Shown here: positions 1-7,107 of the stretch, piece by piece
Numbering within the stretch: the stretch's first letter is position 1
Layout: every line of letters starts with the position of its first letter
DNA from: Solirubrobacter sp963837485
Lineage (GTDB): Bacteria; Actinomycetota; Thermoleophilia; Solirubrobacterales; Solirubrobacteraceae
Assembly (NCBI GenBank): GCA_963837485.1
Contig: CAWINP010000027.1
Location: 186,001-250,000, forward strand
Reading direction: 5' to 3'
DNA length: 64,000 bases
The notes under the pieces: generated by a model
Databases searched by the model: none
Told to the model about the DNA's origin: nothing
The model's input: only the letters and a program-made list of their open reading frames with translations
Position numbers and translations under genes: made by a program

Positions 1-976
1 TCGCCGCGCGCGCGATCGCGTGCGCGATCAGGTGCGTGAAGGAGACGCGGTGGCCGGCCTCCTTGAGCTGCTTGCGGCGCCCGTCGAGGACGCTGACGGT
101 TAGGGTGCGGAACGACGTCGCGGTCGGGATCGCGCGCGACTCGTCCATGTAGCGCGCGAGCATCGCGCCGGCGCCTTTGAGCAGCGTGGCGGCCTGCTCG
201 GGAGCGGCCGCGCCGTTCTCGGAGTACGAGAGGACGTCGGCCTTGGAGATGCGGCCCGCGGGACCGGTGCCGTGCACCTTGTCGAGATCGACGCCGTGCG
301 CGGCGGCGACCCGGGCTGCAACGGGAGTTGCATTGACGCCGTCGGTGGACGGCGGCGGAGCCGCGGGCGCGGCCTTCGGCTCGGGCGCCTTCGGGGCGGC
401 CACGGCGCCGTTGGTGCTGCCGGCCATGCGCGCGATGACCTGGCCGACCGTCACGGTGTCGCCGATGCCCGCGAGCACCTCGGTGAGCGTGCCGGACGCG
501 GGGGCGGGAACCTCGGCGTCGACCTTGTCGGTCGAGATCTCGACGATCGTCTCGTCCTGCGCGACGGCGTCGCCGGGCTGCTTGGCCCATTCGAGGATCG
601 TGCCCTCGGAGACCGACTCGCCCATCGCCGGCATGACGATGTCGACAACTGTGGACTCGCTCGTCTCGGTCTCTGCCTGCCCTGACACCTCGGGCTCGGC
701 TTCAACAGGCGCGGGGGCCGCGCCGTTGGTGGGCGCGATCTCTGCGAGCAGGGCGCCGACGTGCACGGTGTCGCCCTCGGAGACGTGGATCTTGGCCACG
801 GTTCCGGAGATCGGCGCGGGAACCTCCGCGTCGACCTTGTCAGTCGATATCTCGACGAGTGTCTCGTCCTCGGAGACCTCGTCGCCTTCCTGTTTGTGCC
901 ACTCCAGGATGGACCCCTCGGACACCGAGTCGCCCATCGCGGGCATGACCACTTCGACCGTGGTGTTGACCGCCAT
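1..976 (-). CDS. 2-oxoglutarate dehydrogenase E2 (dihydrolipoyl succinyltransferase), Kgd-type, C-terminus beyond window
   Basis: First 325 residues of an acyltransferase that passes succinyl groups from lipoyl arms to CoA in the TCA cycle. Two lipoyl domains are visible, each with the motif EISTDKVDAEV; the lipoylated lysines are near residues 47 and 151. A Pro/Ala linker follows, then a peripheral subunit-binding domain (about 215-255). The E2 catalytic core begins with IPTATSFRTL and VSFTHLIAHAIARA, which resembles the E2 part of mycobacterial Kgd/OdhA more than ordinary SucB. It may therefore continue into a fused E1 domain outside the window. The ATG lies 8 bases after the DUF3817 stop, so it is probably in that operon. 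The family is clear; whether it is a fusion is inference. Confidence 0.9.
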   Translation of the reverse strand, partial: MAVNTTVEVVMPAMGDSVSEGSILEWHKQEGDEVSEDETLVEISTDKVDAEVPAPISGTVAKIHVSEGDTVHVGALLAEIAPTNGAAPAPVEAEPEVSGQAETETSESTVVDIVMPAMGESVSEGTILEWAKQPGDAVAQDETIVEISTDKVDAEVPAPASGTLTEVLAGIGDTVTVGQVIARMAGSTNGAVAAPKAPEPKAAPAAPPPSTDGVNATPVAARVAAAHGVDLDKVHGTGPAGRISKADVLSYSENGAAAPEQAATLLKGAGAMLARYMDESRAIPTATSFRTLTVSVLDGRRKQLKEAGHRVSFTHLIAHAIARAA

Positions 977-984
977 ATCGAGCC

Positions 985-1290
985 TTAGACCATACCGCGC
1001 CAGTCGGGGCGTGCTGTGGAACTTGCACGCCTTTCTTCATACAGGAACCCAATTGTCCCCGCGAACGGCCCGACGCCTCCAACCACGGCGACCATCACGC
1101 CGAGCCAGAGCGGGATCGTCCGCGTCCGGACCGCGTTGATGCACAGCAGCGACATCACGATCCAGCCGATGCCGTGGGCCCAGCCGAGCACGTACTTGGC
1201 GTCCTCGGCCCCGGTCGCCCACGCGATCAGCAGCGCCGTGTAGATCGCCGAGTGCGTGAACGACAGGTACTTGAGCGTCCGGAAGCTCAT
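985..1290 (-). CDS. DUF3817 family membrane protein
   Basis: A 101-residue protein with three predicted membrane helices (about residues 15-30, 36-52 and 60-82) and a short charged tail. The pattern FTHSAIYTALL, GWAHGIGWI and a final Gly-rich helix fits the DUF3817 (YdzA-like) family of actinobacterial integral membrane proteins, whose function is unknown. Its start overlaps the Nudix gene stop by 4 bases, and the E2 gene begins 8 bases after its own stop. The three genes are therefore probably co-transcribed. Nothing in the sequence explains a link to the dehydrogenase. Confidence 0.8.
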   Translation of the reverse strand: MSFRTLKYLSFTHSAIYTALLIAWATGAEDAKYVLGWAHGIGWIVMSLLCINAVRTRTIPLWLGVMVAVVGGVGPFAGTIGFLYEERRASSTARPDWRGMV

Positions 1291-1937
1291 ACTCGCAACA
1301 ACGTGGCGATGCCGCGGAGTTGCGGATGCGCCTCATCCGGCCACTCACGCGGGTCGGGAGGCCACCACGCGTGCACATCGTGCTCGTGGTCGCGGACCAG
1401 CTCCGCACCGGGCGCGAGCCACGCCTGGCCGACGAGGAACGTGCTGTCGCCGGGCGTCGCGATCAGCGCCTCGACGGCCAGCCGCTCCGGCACGACGCCC
1501 CACTCCTCGAGCAGCTCGCGCGCGAGCGCGCCCGCGGGGTCCTCGCCCGCGTCGACGGCTCCGCCGGCGCCGAGCGCCCACATGCCCGCCCACGTCGCCA
1601 CCCACCCGGCTCGCCGGCCGGCGAGCCAGCGGCCCTCGTGGTCGCGCACGACGCACAGCACCGACAGCGCGCCCGACGCGCTCCCTCGCAGCAGGCGTAG
1701 CGCCCAGCGCATCGGCTGCAGCTCGAGTTGCAGCTCGCCGTCGACGACGCTGAAGCTCTCCAGCCGCGCGGCGATCCCGTCGTGCGCCGGGGAGCCGCGG
1801 TCGCGCAGCGCGGCGATCGCCGCGTCGGCCGCCTCGGACTTGCCGGCGTCCGCCTCGTACTCGTCGTCGCGCCAGCGCGCCGACACCTGGCCGGGCGGCC
1901 AGGGACCGCGGGCGAGGATGCCGGGCGGAAAGGGCAA
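1287..1937 (-). CDS. Nudix hydrolase
   Basis: A 216-residue protein. The Nudix box is complete at about residues 127-149: a Gly, five residues, Glu, seven residues, then RELLEEWG. This Mg-binding loop hydrolyses nucleoside diphosphates linked to another group. About 85 residues precede the core and carry no recognised domain. The substrate cannot be read from the sequence. The assigned start is TTG and is the least certain point; it lies 23 bases from the divergent gene at 1961. It is the first gene of the Nudix-DUF3817-E2 cluster. Confidence 0.8.
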   Translation of the reverse strand: MPFPPGILARGPWPPGQVSARWRDDEYEADAGKSEAADAAIAALRDRGSPAHDGIAARLESFSVVDGELQLELQPMRWALRLLRGSASGALSVLCVVRDHEGRWLAGRRAGWVATWAGMWALGAGGAVDAGEDPAGALARELLEEWGVVPERLAVEALIATPGDSTFLVGQAWLAPGAELVRDHEHDVHAWWPPDPREWPDEAHPQLRGIATLLRV

Positions 1938-1960
1938 CCCCTTCAGGGTAACCTTGGCGC

Positions 1961-2284
1961 GTGTCGCTCGAAGCCTCCAGCAAGAACATGGAAGCGGTCT
2001 GCAAGGCCAAGGAGGTCCACAACCGGACGTGCGTCTGGGGCGGCAATGCGACCGAAGTTCACCTCGCCTTCTTCGACATCGAGCGCATCGGCTGGGAGGA
2101 GGGCGACGTCATCTGCGGCCTCGTCGTGGTCGGTGACAGCTCGGTCGCCACAGGGATGATGCGCGTCACCTGCGACGCCGAGCCCGATGATGACCGTCAG
2201 GAAGAGGAAGAGGTCGAGGAGGTCGTCGATGCGGTGGCCGACCGCGAGCTCGTGATCCCGGGCCGCAGCACCTCGTACAACTAG
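1961..2284 (+). CDS. hypothetical acidic protein
   Basis: A 107-residue soluble protein that I do not recognise. The first 70 residues look like a compact beta-rich domain (CVWGGNATEVHLAFFDIERIGW). It is followed by a strongly acidic stretch (DDDRQEEEEVEEVVD) and ends with a short basic tail. There is no signal peptide and no membrane segment. The GTG at 1961 keeps the divergent gap to the Nudix gene at 23 bases; an ATG nine codons later is an alternative start. Coding bias supports a real gene. Confidence 0.6.
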   Translation: MSLEASSKNMEAVCKAKEVHNRTCVWGGNATEVHLAFFDIERIGWEEGDVICGLVVVGDSSVATGMMRVTCDAEPDDDRQEEEEVEEVVDAVADRELVIPGRSTSYN

Positions 2285-2287
2285 GTC

Positions 2288-2305
2288 GTTGAAGCATGGT
2301 CGGTC
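2288..2305 (+). repeat. solo copy of dispersed repeat GTTGAAGCATGGTCGGTC
   Basis: The 18 bases GTTGAAGCATGGTCGGTC lie 3 bases after the stop of the preceding gene. The same 18 bases occur, reverse-complemented, at 59235-59252, where they form one end of a MITE-like element. A third, partial copy (first ten bases) lies at 59075. All copies sit at gene ends. Confidence 0.6.
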
Positions 2306-2329
2306 GACGGAACTCGATACAGGCCGCGC

Positions 2330-2911
2330 GTGACATCGTGGCGCGTGCGCCCCGACATCGTCCCCGGCGGGACCTTCCCGGACTATGAGCTGACCGACCA
2401 CGCGAAGACGCGCCGGTCGCTCAGCGAGCTGCAGGGCAACGATCCGATGGTTCTCGTGCTCTCGCGCGGGCACTTCTGCCCGAAGGACCACCAGCAGCAC
2501 CTGCAGCTGGCCGCCGCCTACTCGCAGTTCAACGTCGCCTACACGCGGCTCGTCACGATCGCGACCGACCCGATCTTCGAGCTCAACGAGTTCCGCAACT
2601 CGGTCGGCGCGCAGTGGACGTTCCTCTCGGACGCAGCCCGCAAGATCCAGAAGGACCTCGACATCCAGGAGTACACCGACCCCACCCACGACCCGATGAT
2701 CCCGCACACGCTCGTGCTCAAGCCGGGGCTGGCGATCCATAGCGTCTACAACGGCTACTGGTTCTGGGGGCGGCCGTCGGTCGAGGACCTGCGCCGCGAC
2801 CTGCGCGACGTGTTCCGCGAGGTCCGGCCCGACTGGGACCCGAGCGCGCCCGGGCTGCGCGAGGAGTGGGACGCCGGCGACAAGTCCCGGCACTACCCGT
2901 ACAAGCGCTAG
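2330..2911 (+). CDS. peroxiredoxin-like (AhpC/TSA, redoxin fold) protein
   Basis: A 193-residue protein with a thioredoxin-like redoxin fold. Near the N-terminus it reads FPDYELTDH, then PMVLVLSRGHFCPKDHQQHL, which places one cysteine (about residue 49) where peroxiredoxins carry the peroxidatic Cys. A later segment, IPHTLVLKPGLAIHSVYNGYWFWGRPS, matches the C-terminal half of this subgroup. The usual TPxxC context is replaced by GHFCPKD, so peroxidase activity is not certain. GTG start. It converges on and overlaps the membrane protein gene at 2908 by 4 bases. Confidence 0.7.
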   Translation: MTSWRVRPDIVPGGTFPDYELTDHAKTRRSLSELQGNDPMVLVLSRGHFCPKDHQQHLQLAAAYSQFNVAYTRLVTIATDPIFELNEFRNSVGAQWTFLSDAARKIQKDLDIQEYTDPTHDPMIPHTLVLKPGLAIHSVYNGYWFWGRPSVEDLRRDLRDVFREVRPDWDPSAPGLREEWDAGDKSRHYPYKR

Positions 2912-3303
2912 CCGCGCGTGCGCAGGATCGCGACGGCCACGATGTACGCGAGCCCGGCGACCGCGCCGAGCAGGCCGTACGGGTTGCCGTCGTGGCCCCT
3001 GGCGATCTCGACCAGCCAGCAGCCGATCACGACCGCGATCAGGACGGCGCCGGCCGCGGCGGTCGCCGTCAGGTCGATCATCGCCCAGCGCTCGTCGCGC
3101 CCCGGGCCGCCGAGGCCCTGGATGGTTTCGTTGCGGCGGGCGAAGAAGAACACCGCCGCGATTCCCACGAACAGCGGGATCGCGAACAGGCCGTTCTTGA
3201 GGTCACCGCCGATCGCGAACGCCGCGAACACGAGCGCGCCTAGGAACAGCGAGAACAGCGGCATGAAGTACCTGGACCGCATGTAGCTAGGTGTCGTGGG
3301 CAT
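2908..3303 (-). CDS. four-helix membrane protein paired with XRE regulator
   Basis: A 131-residue protein with four predicted membrane helices (about 13-30, 40-55, 78-97 and 110-126). A charged loop, RRNETIQGLGGPGRDERWAMID, lies between the second and third helices. The arrangement of a DUF2178-like membrane protein directly after a 65-70 residue XRE repressor is a common bacterial pair, with the regulator controlling the membrane protein. Here the start overlaps the regulator gene by 17 bases. The function is unknown; the pairing is seen directly, the family link is inference. Confidence 0.7.
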   Translation of the reverse strand: MPTTPSYMRSRYFMPLFSLFLGALVFAAFAIGGDLKNGLFAIPLFVGIAAVFFFARRNETIQGLGGPGRDERWAMIDLTATAAAGAVLIAVVIGCWLVEIARGHDGNPYGLLGAVAGLAYIVAVAILRTRG

Positions 3304-3484
3304 GGAAGACCTCCTCGACCGGCTTCCCGAAGTAGCGCGCGAGCGCGATCGCCAGGGGCAGCGACGGCGTGTAGCGCTCCTTCTCGATGGAGTTGATGGT
3401 CTGGCGCGAGACGTCCATCGCCTCCGCGAGCGCCTGCTGCGAGAGCTGGCGGCCGGTGCGGAGCGTGCGGACGTCGTTCTTCAT
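3287..3484 (-). CDS. small XRE-family transcriptional regulator
   Basis: A 65-residue protein that is almost entirely one helix-turn-helix domain: LRTGRQLSQQALAEAMDVSRQTINSIEKERYTPSL, followed by the LALARYFGKPVEEVF tail typical of the YozG/Xre-like group. The ATG at 3484 is chosen because family members start with MKN; a GTG five codons upstream is possible. A 20-base inverted repeat just upstream is the likely operator, so autoregulation is expected. It is co-transcribed with the overlapping membrane protein gene. Confidence 0.88.
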   Translation of the reverse strand: MKNDVRTLRTGRQLSQQALAEAMDVSRQTINSIEKERYTPSLPLAIALARYFGKPVEEVFHAHDT

Positions 3485-3486
3485 GG

Positions 3487-3540
3487 GTGGAAAGCACACT
3501 TTACATCGGCGGGCGCGTTGATGTAAAGCGAGCTTTCCAC
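3487..3540. promoter_or_regulatory. large inverted repeat, likely operator of the XRE regulator
   Basis: Arms of 20 bases (3488-3507 and 3520-3539) match at 18 positions, plus one flanking G-C pair, around a 12-base GC-rich centre. Each arm holds two blocks, TGGAAAGC and CTTTACATC. It lies immediately before the XRE start and about 65 bases before the divergent permease gene. Two half-operators bound by XRE dimers is the natural reading. Confidence 0.65.
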
Positions 3541-3616
3541 TCTTGGACCTCCGGTCCTTGCGATTGGGACGCCGGACACCTCCAGTTCACGGGCCCGCGG
3601 AGGTTTGCTGCGGCGC

Positions 3617-5131
3617 ATGAGCCAGCACGACCACCGCCTCGCCAAGGATGCGCTTGGGCTGCCCGCGGTCCTCTTCTGCATCGTCACCGGCGCCGCGCCG
3701 CTCGCGGCGATGATGTTCAACGTCCCGGTCGCCGTATCCGGGGGCGGCTACGCGGTCCCCGCCGCGTTCCTGGTCGCCACCGTCGCGCTGACGATCTTCT
3801 CGACCGGGTACATCGAGATGGCCCGCCGCGTCCCGTCGGTCGGCGGCTTCTACGCGTTCATCTCGCGCGGCCTCGGCCAGGTCATGGGAATGGGCGCTGG
3901 ACTGCTGATCGCGTTCTGTTACATCATCTTCGCGGCGGCGGTGACCGGCGTCGGGAGCTACTTCGCTTCGACGTCGATCGAGACCTGGACCGGCGTCTCG
4001 GTCCCCGCGTGGGGCTACATGATCGTGTTCCTCGCGCTGATGACCGGCTTCGCGTGGTTCCACATCGAGCTGACCGCGAAGATCCTCGGCGTCGCGCTGA
4101 TCTCCGAGGTGCTCGCGCTGCTCGTGCTGTGCGGCGGGATCGTGGTCGCCGGCGGCGGTCCGGACGGCTTCAGCGCCGCGCCGCTGAACCCGGCCAACAT
4201 CTTCGACAACGGCGCCGCGCTGAAGGTCTTCGGCGCCGCCGCCGCGGGCGTCGCGCTGTTCGGCGCGTTCTGGTCGTGGGTCGGCTTCGAGATGGCGCCC
4301 AACTACGCCGAGGAGTCGCGCCAGCCGACGCGGATCGCCAAGGCCGCCACGTACGGCTCGGTGATCGGGCTCGGGCTGTTCTACATGCTCGTCTCGTACA
4401 TGTTCGTGACCGGCTGGGGCCTGACCGGCTCGGCGCAGGCGGTCGCCGACCAGTTCGCCGGCAAGTACGACTCCGCGTTCTACCCGCTGACCGACAAGTA
4501 CGTCGGCGGCGGGCTGACGACGATCCTCGAGATCCTCATCATCACGAGCGCCTTCGCGTGCGCGATGGCCTTCTACAACACCGGCGCGCGCTACCTGTTC
4601 TCGCTCGCCCGTGAGGGCGTCCTGCCGGCCGCGCTCGGCCGCACCCACCCGACCCAGCGCGGACCCGTCAACGCCTCGATGACCGTGTCGGCGCTCGTGG
4701 GCCTGTACATGCTCGCGTTCGTGCTCTCGGATCCGAGCACGCTCGCCGCGCTGCTCAAGCTCGGCACCTGGACCCCGCTGCTCGGCGTGCTCGGGATCCT
4801 CGCCGTCCAGGGTCTCTGCTGCGTCGCGATCGTGCGCTTCTTCCTGACCGAGGCGCGTGACGGCTTCCACGTCGTCAAGACGCTGCTCGCGCCGGTGATC
4901 GGCTTCCTCGCCATGGCCGGCGCGTGCTACCTGCTGATCGACAACCGCGCCGGACTCTCGGGCGCCGGCGACGCGCTCTACATCAAGCTCGTCCCGTACG
5001 TCGTGCTCGCCATCTTCATCGCGGGCATGGGCGTGGCGCTGTGGCTGCGCAGCCGGTCGCTCGAGCGCTACCGTGCGATCGGCCGCTTCGCACGCGAAGA
5101 GGACGTCGAGGTCGCGGAGGCGATGGCATGA
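3617..5131 (+). CDS. APC-superfamily amino acid/amine permease
   Basis: A 504-residue integral membrane protein with about 12 hydrophobic helices. The N-terminal half carries the APC signature GAAPLAAMMFNVPVAV and the helix-3 region MARRVPSVGGFYAFISRGLG. Such proteins import amino acids or amines with protons. The next gene overlaps by 4 bases and encodes a copper amine oxidase, which suggests that the substrate is a primary amine rather than an amino acid. The ATG at 3617 is preferred over an in-frame TTG at 3605, which would sit on top of the GGAGG at 3598-3602. Confidence 0.88.
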   Translation: MSQHDHRLAKDALGLPAVLFCIVTGAAPLAAMMFNVPVAVSGGGYAVPAAFLVATVALTIFSTGYIEMARRVPSVGGFYAFISRGLGQVMGMGAGLLIAFCYIIFAAAVTGVGSYFASTSIETWTGVSVPAWGYMIVFLALMTGFAWFHIELTAKILGVALISEVLALLVLCGGIVVAGGGPDGFSAAPLNPANIFDNGAALKVFGAAAAGVALFGAFWSWVGFEMAPNYAEESRQPTRIAKAATYGSVIGLGLFYMLVSYMFVTGWGLTGSAQAVADQFAGKYDSAFYPLTDKYVGGGLTTILEILIITSAFACAMAFYNTGARYLFSLAREGVLPAALGRTHPTQRGPVNASMTVSALVGLYMLAFVLSDPSTLAALLKLGTWTPLLGVLGILAVQGLCCVAIVRFFLTEARDGFHVVKTLLAPVIGFLAMAGACYLLIDNRAGLSGAGDALYIKLVPYVVLAIFIAGMGVALWLRSRSLERYRAIGRFAREEDVEVAEAMA

Positions 5132-7107
5132 GTGGCAACGGCTCGCCCAGAGGGCTCGCGTTGCTGGGAGCAATCGCCCAGGGGGCGATTCTCCCGGGCG
5201 ACGTCGACCAACCGCCAGGCCTGCACCCGCTCGAGCCGCTGGGCGCCGAGGAGATCGGCGCCGCCTCGTCGATCCTGAAGGCCGAGAAGGGCCTCGGGCC
5301 GACGGCGCGCTTCGTCTTCGTCACGCTGCACGAGCCGCCCAAGGCGGCGGTGCAGGCGGGGGAGCGCGTGCCGCGCGAGGCGTTCGTGGTGCTCTACGAG
5401 CGCGCCCAGCGCGCCACGTACGAGGCGGTCGTCTCGCTCACCGAGGAGGCGGTCGTCTCCTGGCGGCGGATCGAGGGCGTGCAGTCGCCGGTCACGTTCG
5501 AGGAGTTCATGGCCTGCGAGGCGGCCGTGCAGGCCGATCCGCGCTGGCAGGCGGCGCTGCGCGCCCGCGGCGTGGAGGACTTCTCGCTGGCCATGGTCGA
5601 CCCGTGGGCGGCGGGCTACCTGGGTCCGGAGGACGCCGCGACCGAGCGCCGCTTCCTGCGCCCGCTCACCTGGCTGCGCTCGGAGCCGGGCGAGCACGGC
5701 TACGCGCGCCCGGTCGAAGGCCTCGTGGTCGAGTTCGACCTCGACCGGATGCAGGTGACCGCCGTCCACGACCACGGCGTCGTACCGCTGCCGCCGCGGC
5801 CCGGCAACTACGACGCGGCGCGGATGGCGGACGCCGGCAACGTCCCGTCCTTTGCCGCGCCGCGCGACGATCTCAAGCCGATCGAGATCACCCAGCCGGA
5901 CGGCCCGAGCTTCACCGTCGAGGGCCACGCCGTGCGCTGGCAGAAGTGGCGCCTGCGGATCGGCTTCACGCCGCGCGAGGGTCTCGTGCTGCACGACATC
6001 GGCTACGAGGACCGCGGGACGGTCCGCCCGATCGTCTACCGCGCGTCGCTGAGCGAGATGTACGTCCCCTATGGAGACCCGGCGCCCACGCACGCGTTCA
6101 AGAACGTCTTCGACATGGGCGAGTACGGCGTCGGCTGGCTCGCCAACCCGCTCGCGCTCGGCTGTGACTGCCTCGGCGAGATCCGCTACTTCGACGGCGT
6201 CGTCAACGACCAGGACGGCGAGCCGATGACGATCCCGAACGCGATCTGCATGCACGAGGAGGACGCCGGCATCGGCTGGAAGCACACCGACTTCCGCACC
6301 GAAGACGTCGAGGTGCGGCGACTGCGCAGGCTCGTGATCTCATCGATCGCGACCGTCGGCAACTACGAGTACGGGTACTTCTGGTACCTCTACACCGACG
6401 GCACGATCGAGTACGAGGTCAAGCTCACCGGAGTGATCTCGACGGGCGCGCTGCGCGACGGCGAGCGGCCCGCACACGGCACGCTGGTGGCGCCCGGGCT
6501 CTACGGCCCGCACCACCAGCACTTCTTCTGCGTGCGGCTCGACATGGCCGTTGACGGCAACGCGAACACGGTCGTGCAAGTCGACTCCGAGCCGGCGGTG
6601 ACCGGCACCGCGTGGGCGACGCGGCGCACGGTGTACCAGTCCGAAGCGACCGCGCAGGCGCAGGTCGACCCGCTGCACGGGCGCTACTGGCGGATCGAGA
6701 ACGACGGCAGGCCGTCGGCGCTCGGCGATCCGGTCGCCTACAAGCTCGTCCCGGGCGACAACGTGGCGCCGATGTTCGCGCCCGGCTCGCGATTCGGGAA
6801 GCGGGCCGGGTTCACCGCGAGTCACGTGTGGGTGACCGCGTACGACCCGGCGGAGCGGTTTGCCGCCGGCGACTACCCGAACCAACACGCCGGCGGCGAG
6901 GGGCTGCCGCGCTACGCGGCCGCCGGGCGCTCGGTTGAGGACGCCGACCTCGTGCTCTGGTACGTGTTCGGCGCCCACCACATCGTGCGCCCGGAGGACT
7001 GGCCGGTGATGCCGGTCACCCACATCGGCTTCAAGCTCAAGCCGAGCGGGTTCTTCGACGGCAACCCGGCGCTCGACATGCCGGCGCCGAAGCATCACTG
7101 CGCGTAG
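5128..7107 (+). CDS. copper amine oxidase (primary-amine oxidase)
   Basis: A 659-residue quinoenzyme that oxidises primary amines to aldehydes, releasing ammonia and peroxide. The precursor tyrosine of topaquinone is about residue 413 in VGNYEYGY. The copper ligands are the HxH pair at about 463/465 (GPHHQHFF) and a distal His at about 632 (PVTHIGF). The catalytic-base Asp is near 329 (FDMGEYG). The start overlaps the permease stop (ATGA), so translation is coupled. The first 28 residues precede the usual family start (HPLEPL) and are encoded by a palindromic repeat, which is odd. The domain is otherwise full length. Confidence 0.93.
   Translation: MSGNGSPRGLALLGAIAQGAILPGDVDQPPGLHPLEPLGAEEIGAASSILKAEKGLGPTARFVFVTLHEPPKAAVQAGERVPREAFVVLYERAQRATYEAVVSLTEEAVVSWRRIEGVQSPVTFEEFMACEAAVQADPRWQAALRARGVEDFSLAMVDPWAAGYLGPEDAATERRFLRPLTWLRSEPGEHGYARPVEGLVVEFDLDRMQVTAVHDHGVVPLPPRPGNYDAARMADAGNVPSFAAPRDDLKPIEITQPDGPSFTVEGHAVRWQKWRLRIGFTPREGLVLHDIGYEDRGTVRPIVYRASLSEMYVPYGDPAPTHAFKNVFDMGEYGVGWLANPLALGCDCLGEIRYFDGVVNDQDGEPMTIPNAICMHEEDAGIGWKHTDFRTEDVEVRRLRRLVISSIATVGNYEYGYFWYLYTDGTIEYEVKLTGVISTGALRDGERPAHGTLVAPGLYGPHHQHFFCVRLDMAVDGNANTVVQVDSEPAVTGTAWATRRTVYQSEATAQAQVDPLHGRYWRIENDGRPSALGDPVAYKLVPGDNVAPMFAPGSRFGKRAGFTASHVWVTAYDPAERFAAGDYPNQHAGGEGLPRYAAAGRSVEDADLVLWYVFGAHHIVRPEDWPVMPVTHIGFKLKPSGFFDGNPALDMPAPKHHCA
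5141..5198. repeat. palindromic repeat inside the 5' end of the amine oxidase gene
   Basis: The core at 5166-5195 reads GGGAG, CAATCGCCC, AG, GGGGCGATT, CTCCC, a near-perfect hairpin with one bulged base. About 58 bases are closely similar to 42241-42300, including the flanking CTCGCGT and CTGGGAG. It encodes the non-family N-terminal extension of the oxidase. Confidence 0.65.

Noticed and set aside
4924..5127. Upstream extension of the amine oxidase frame to 4924
   Set aside because: It overlaps the permease's conserved C-terminus in another frame and gives Arg-rich composition; the ATG at 5128 with the ATGA overlap is the sound start.
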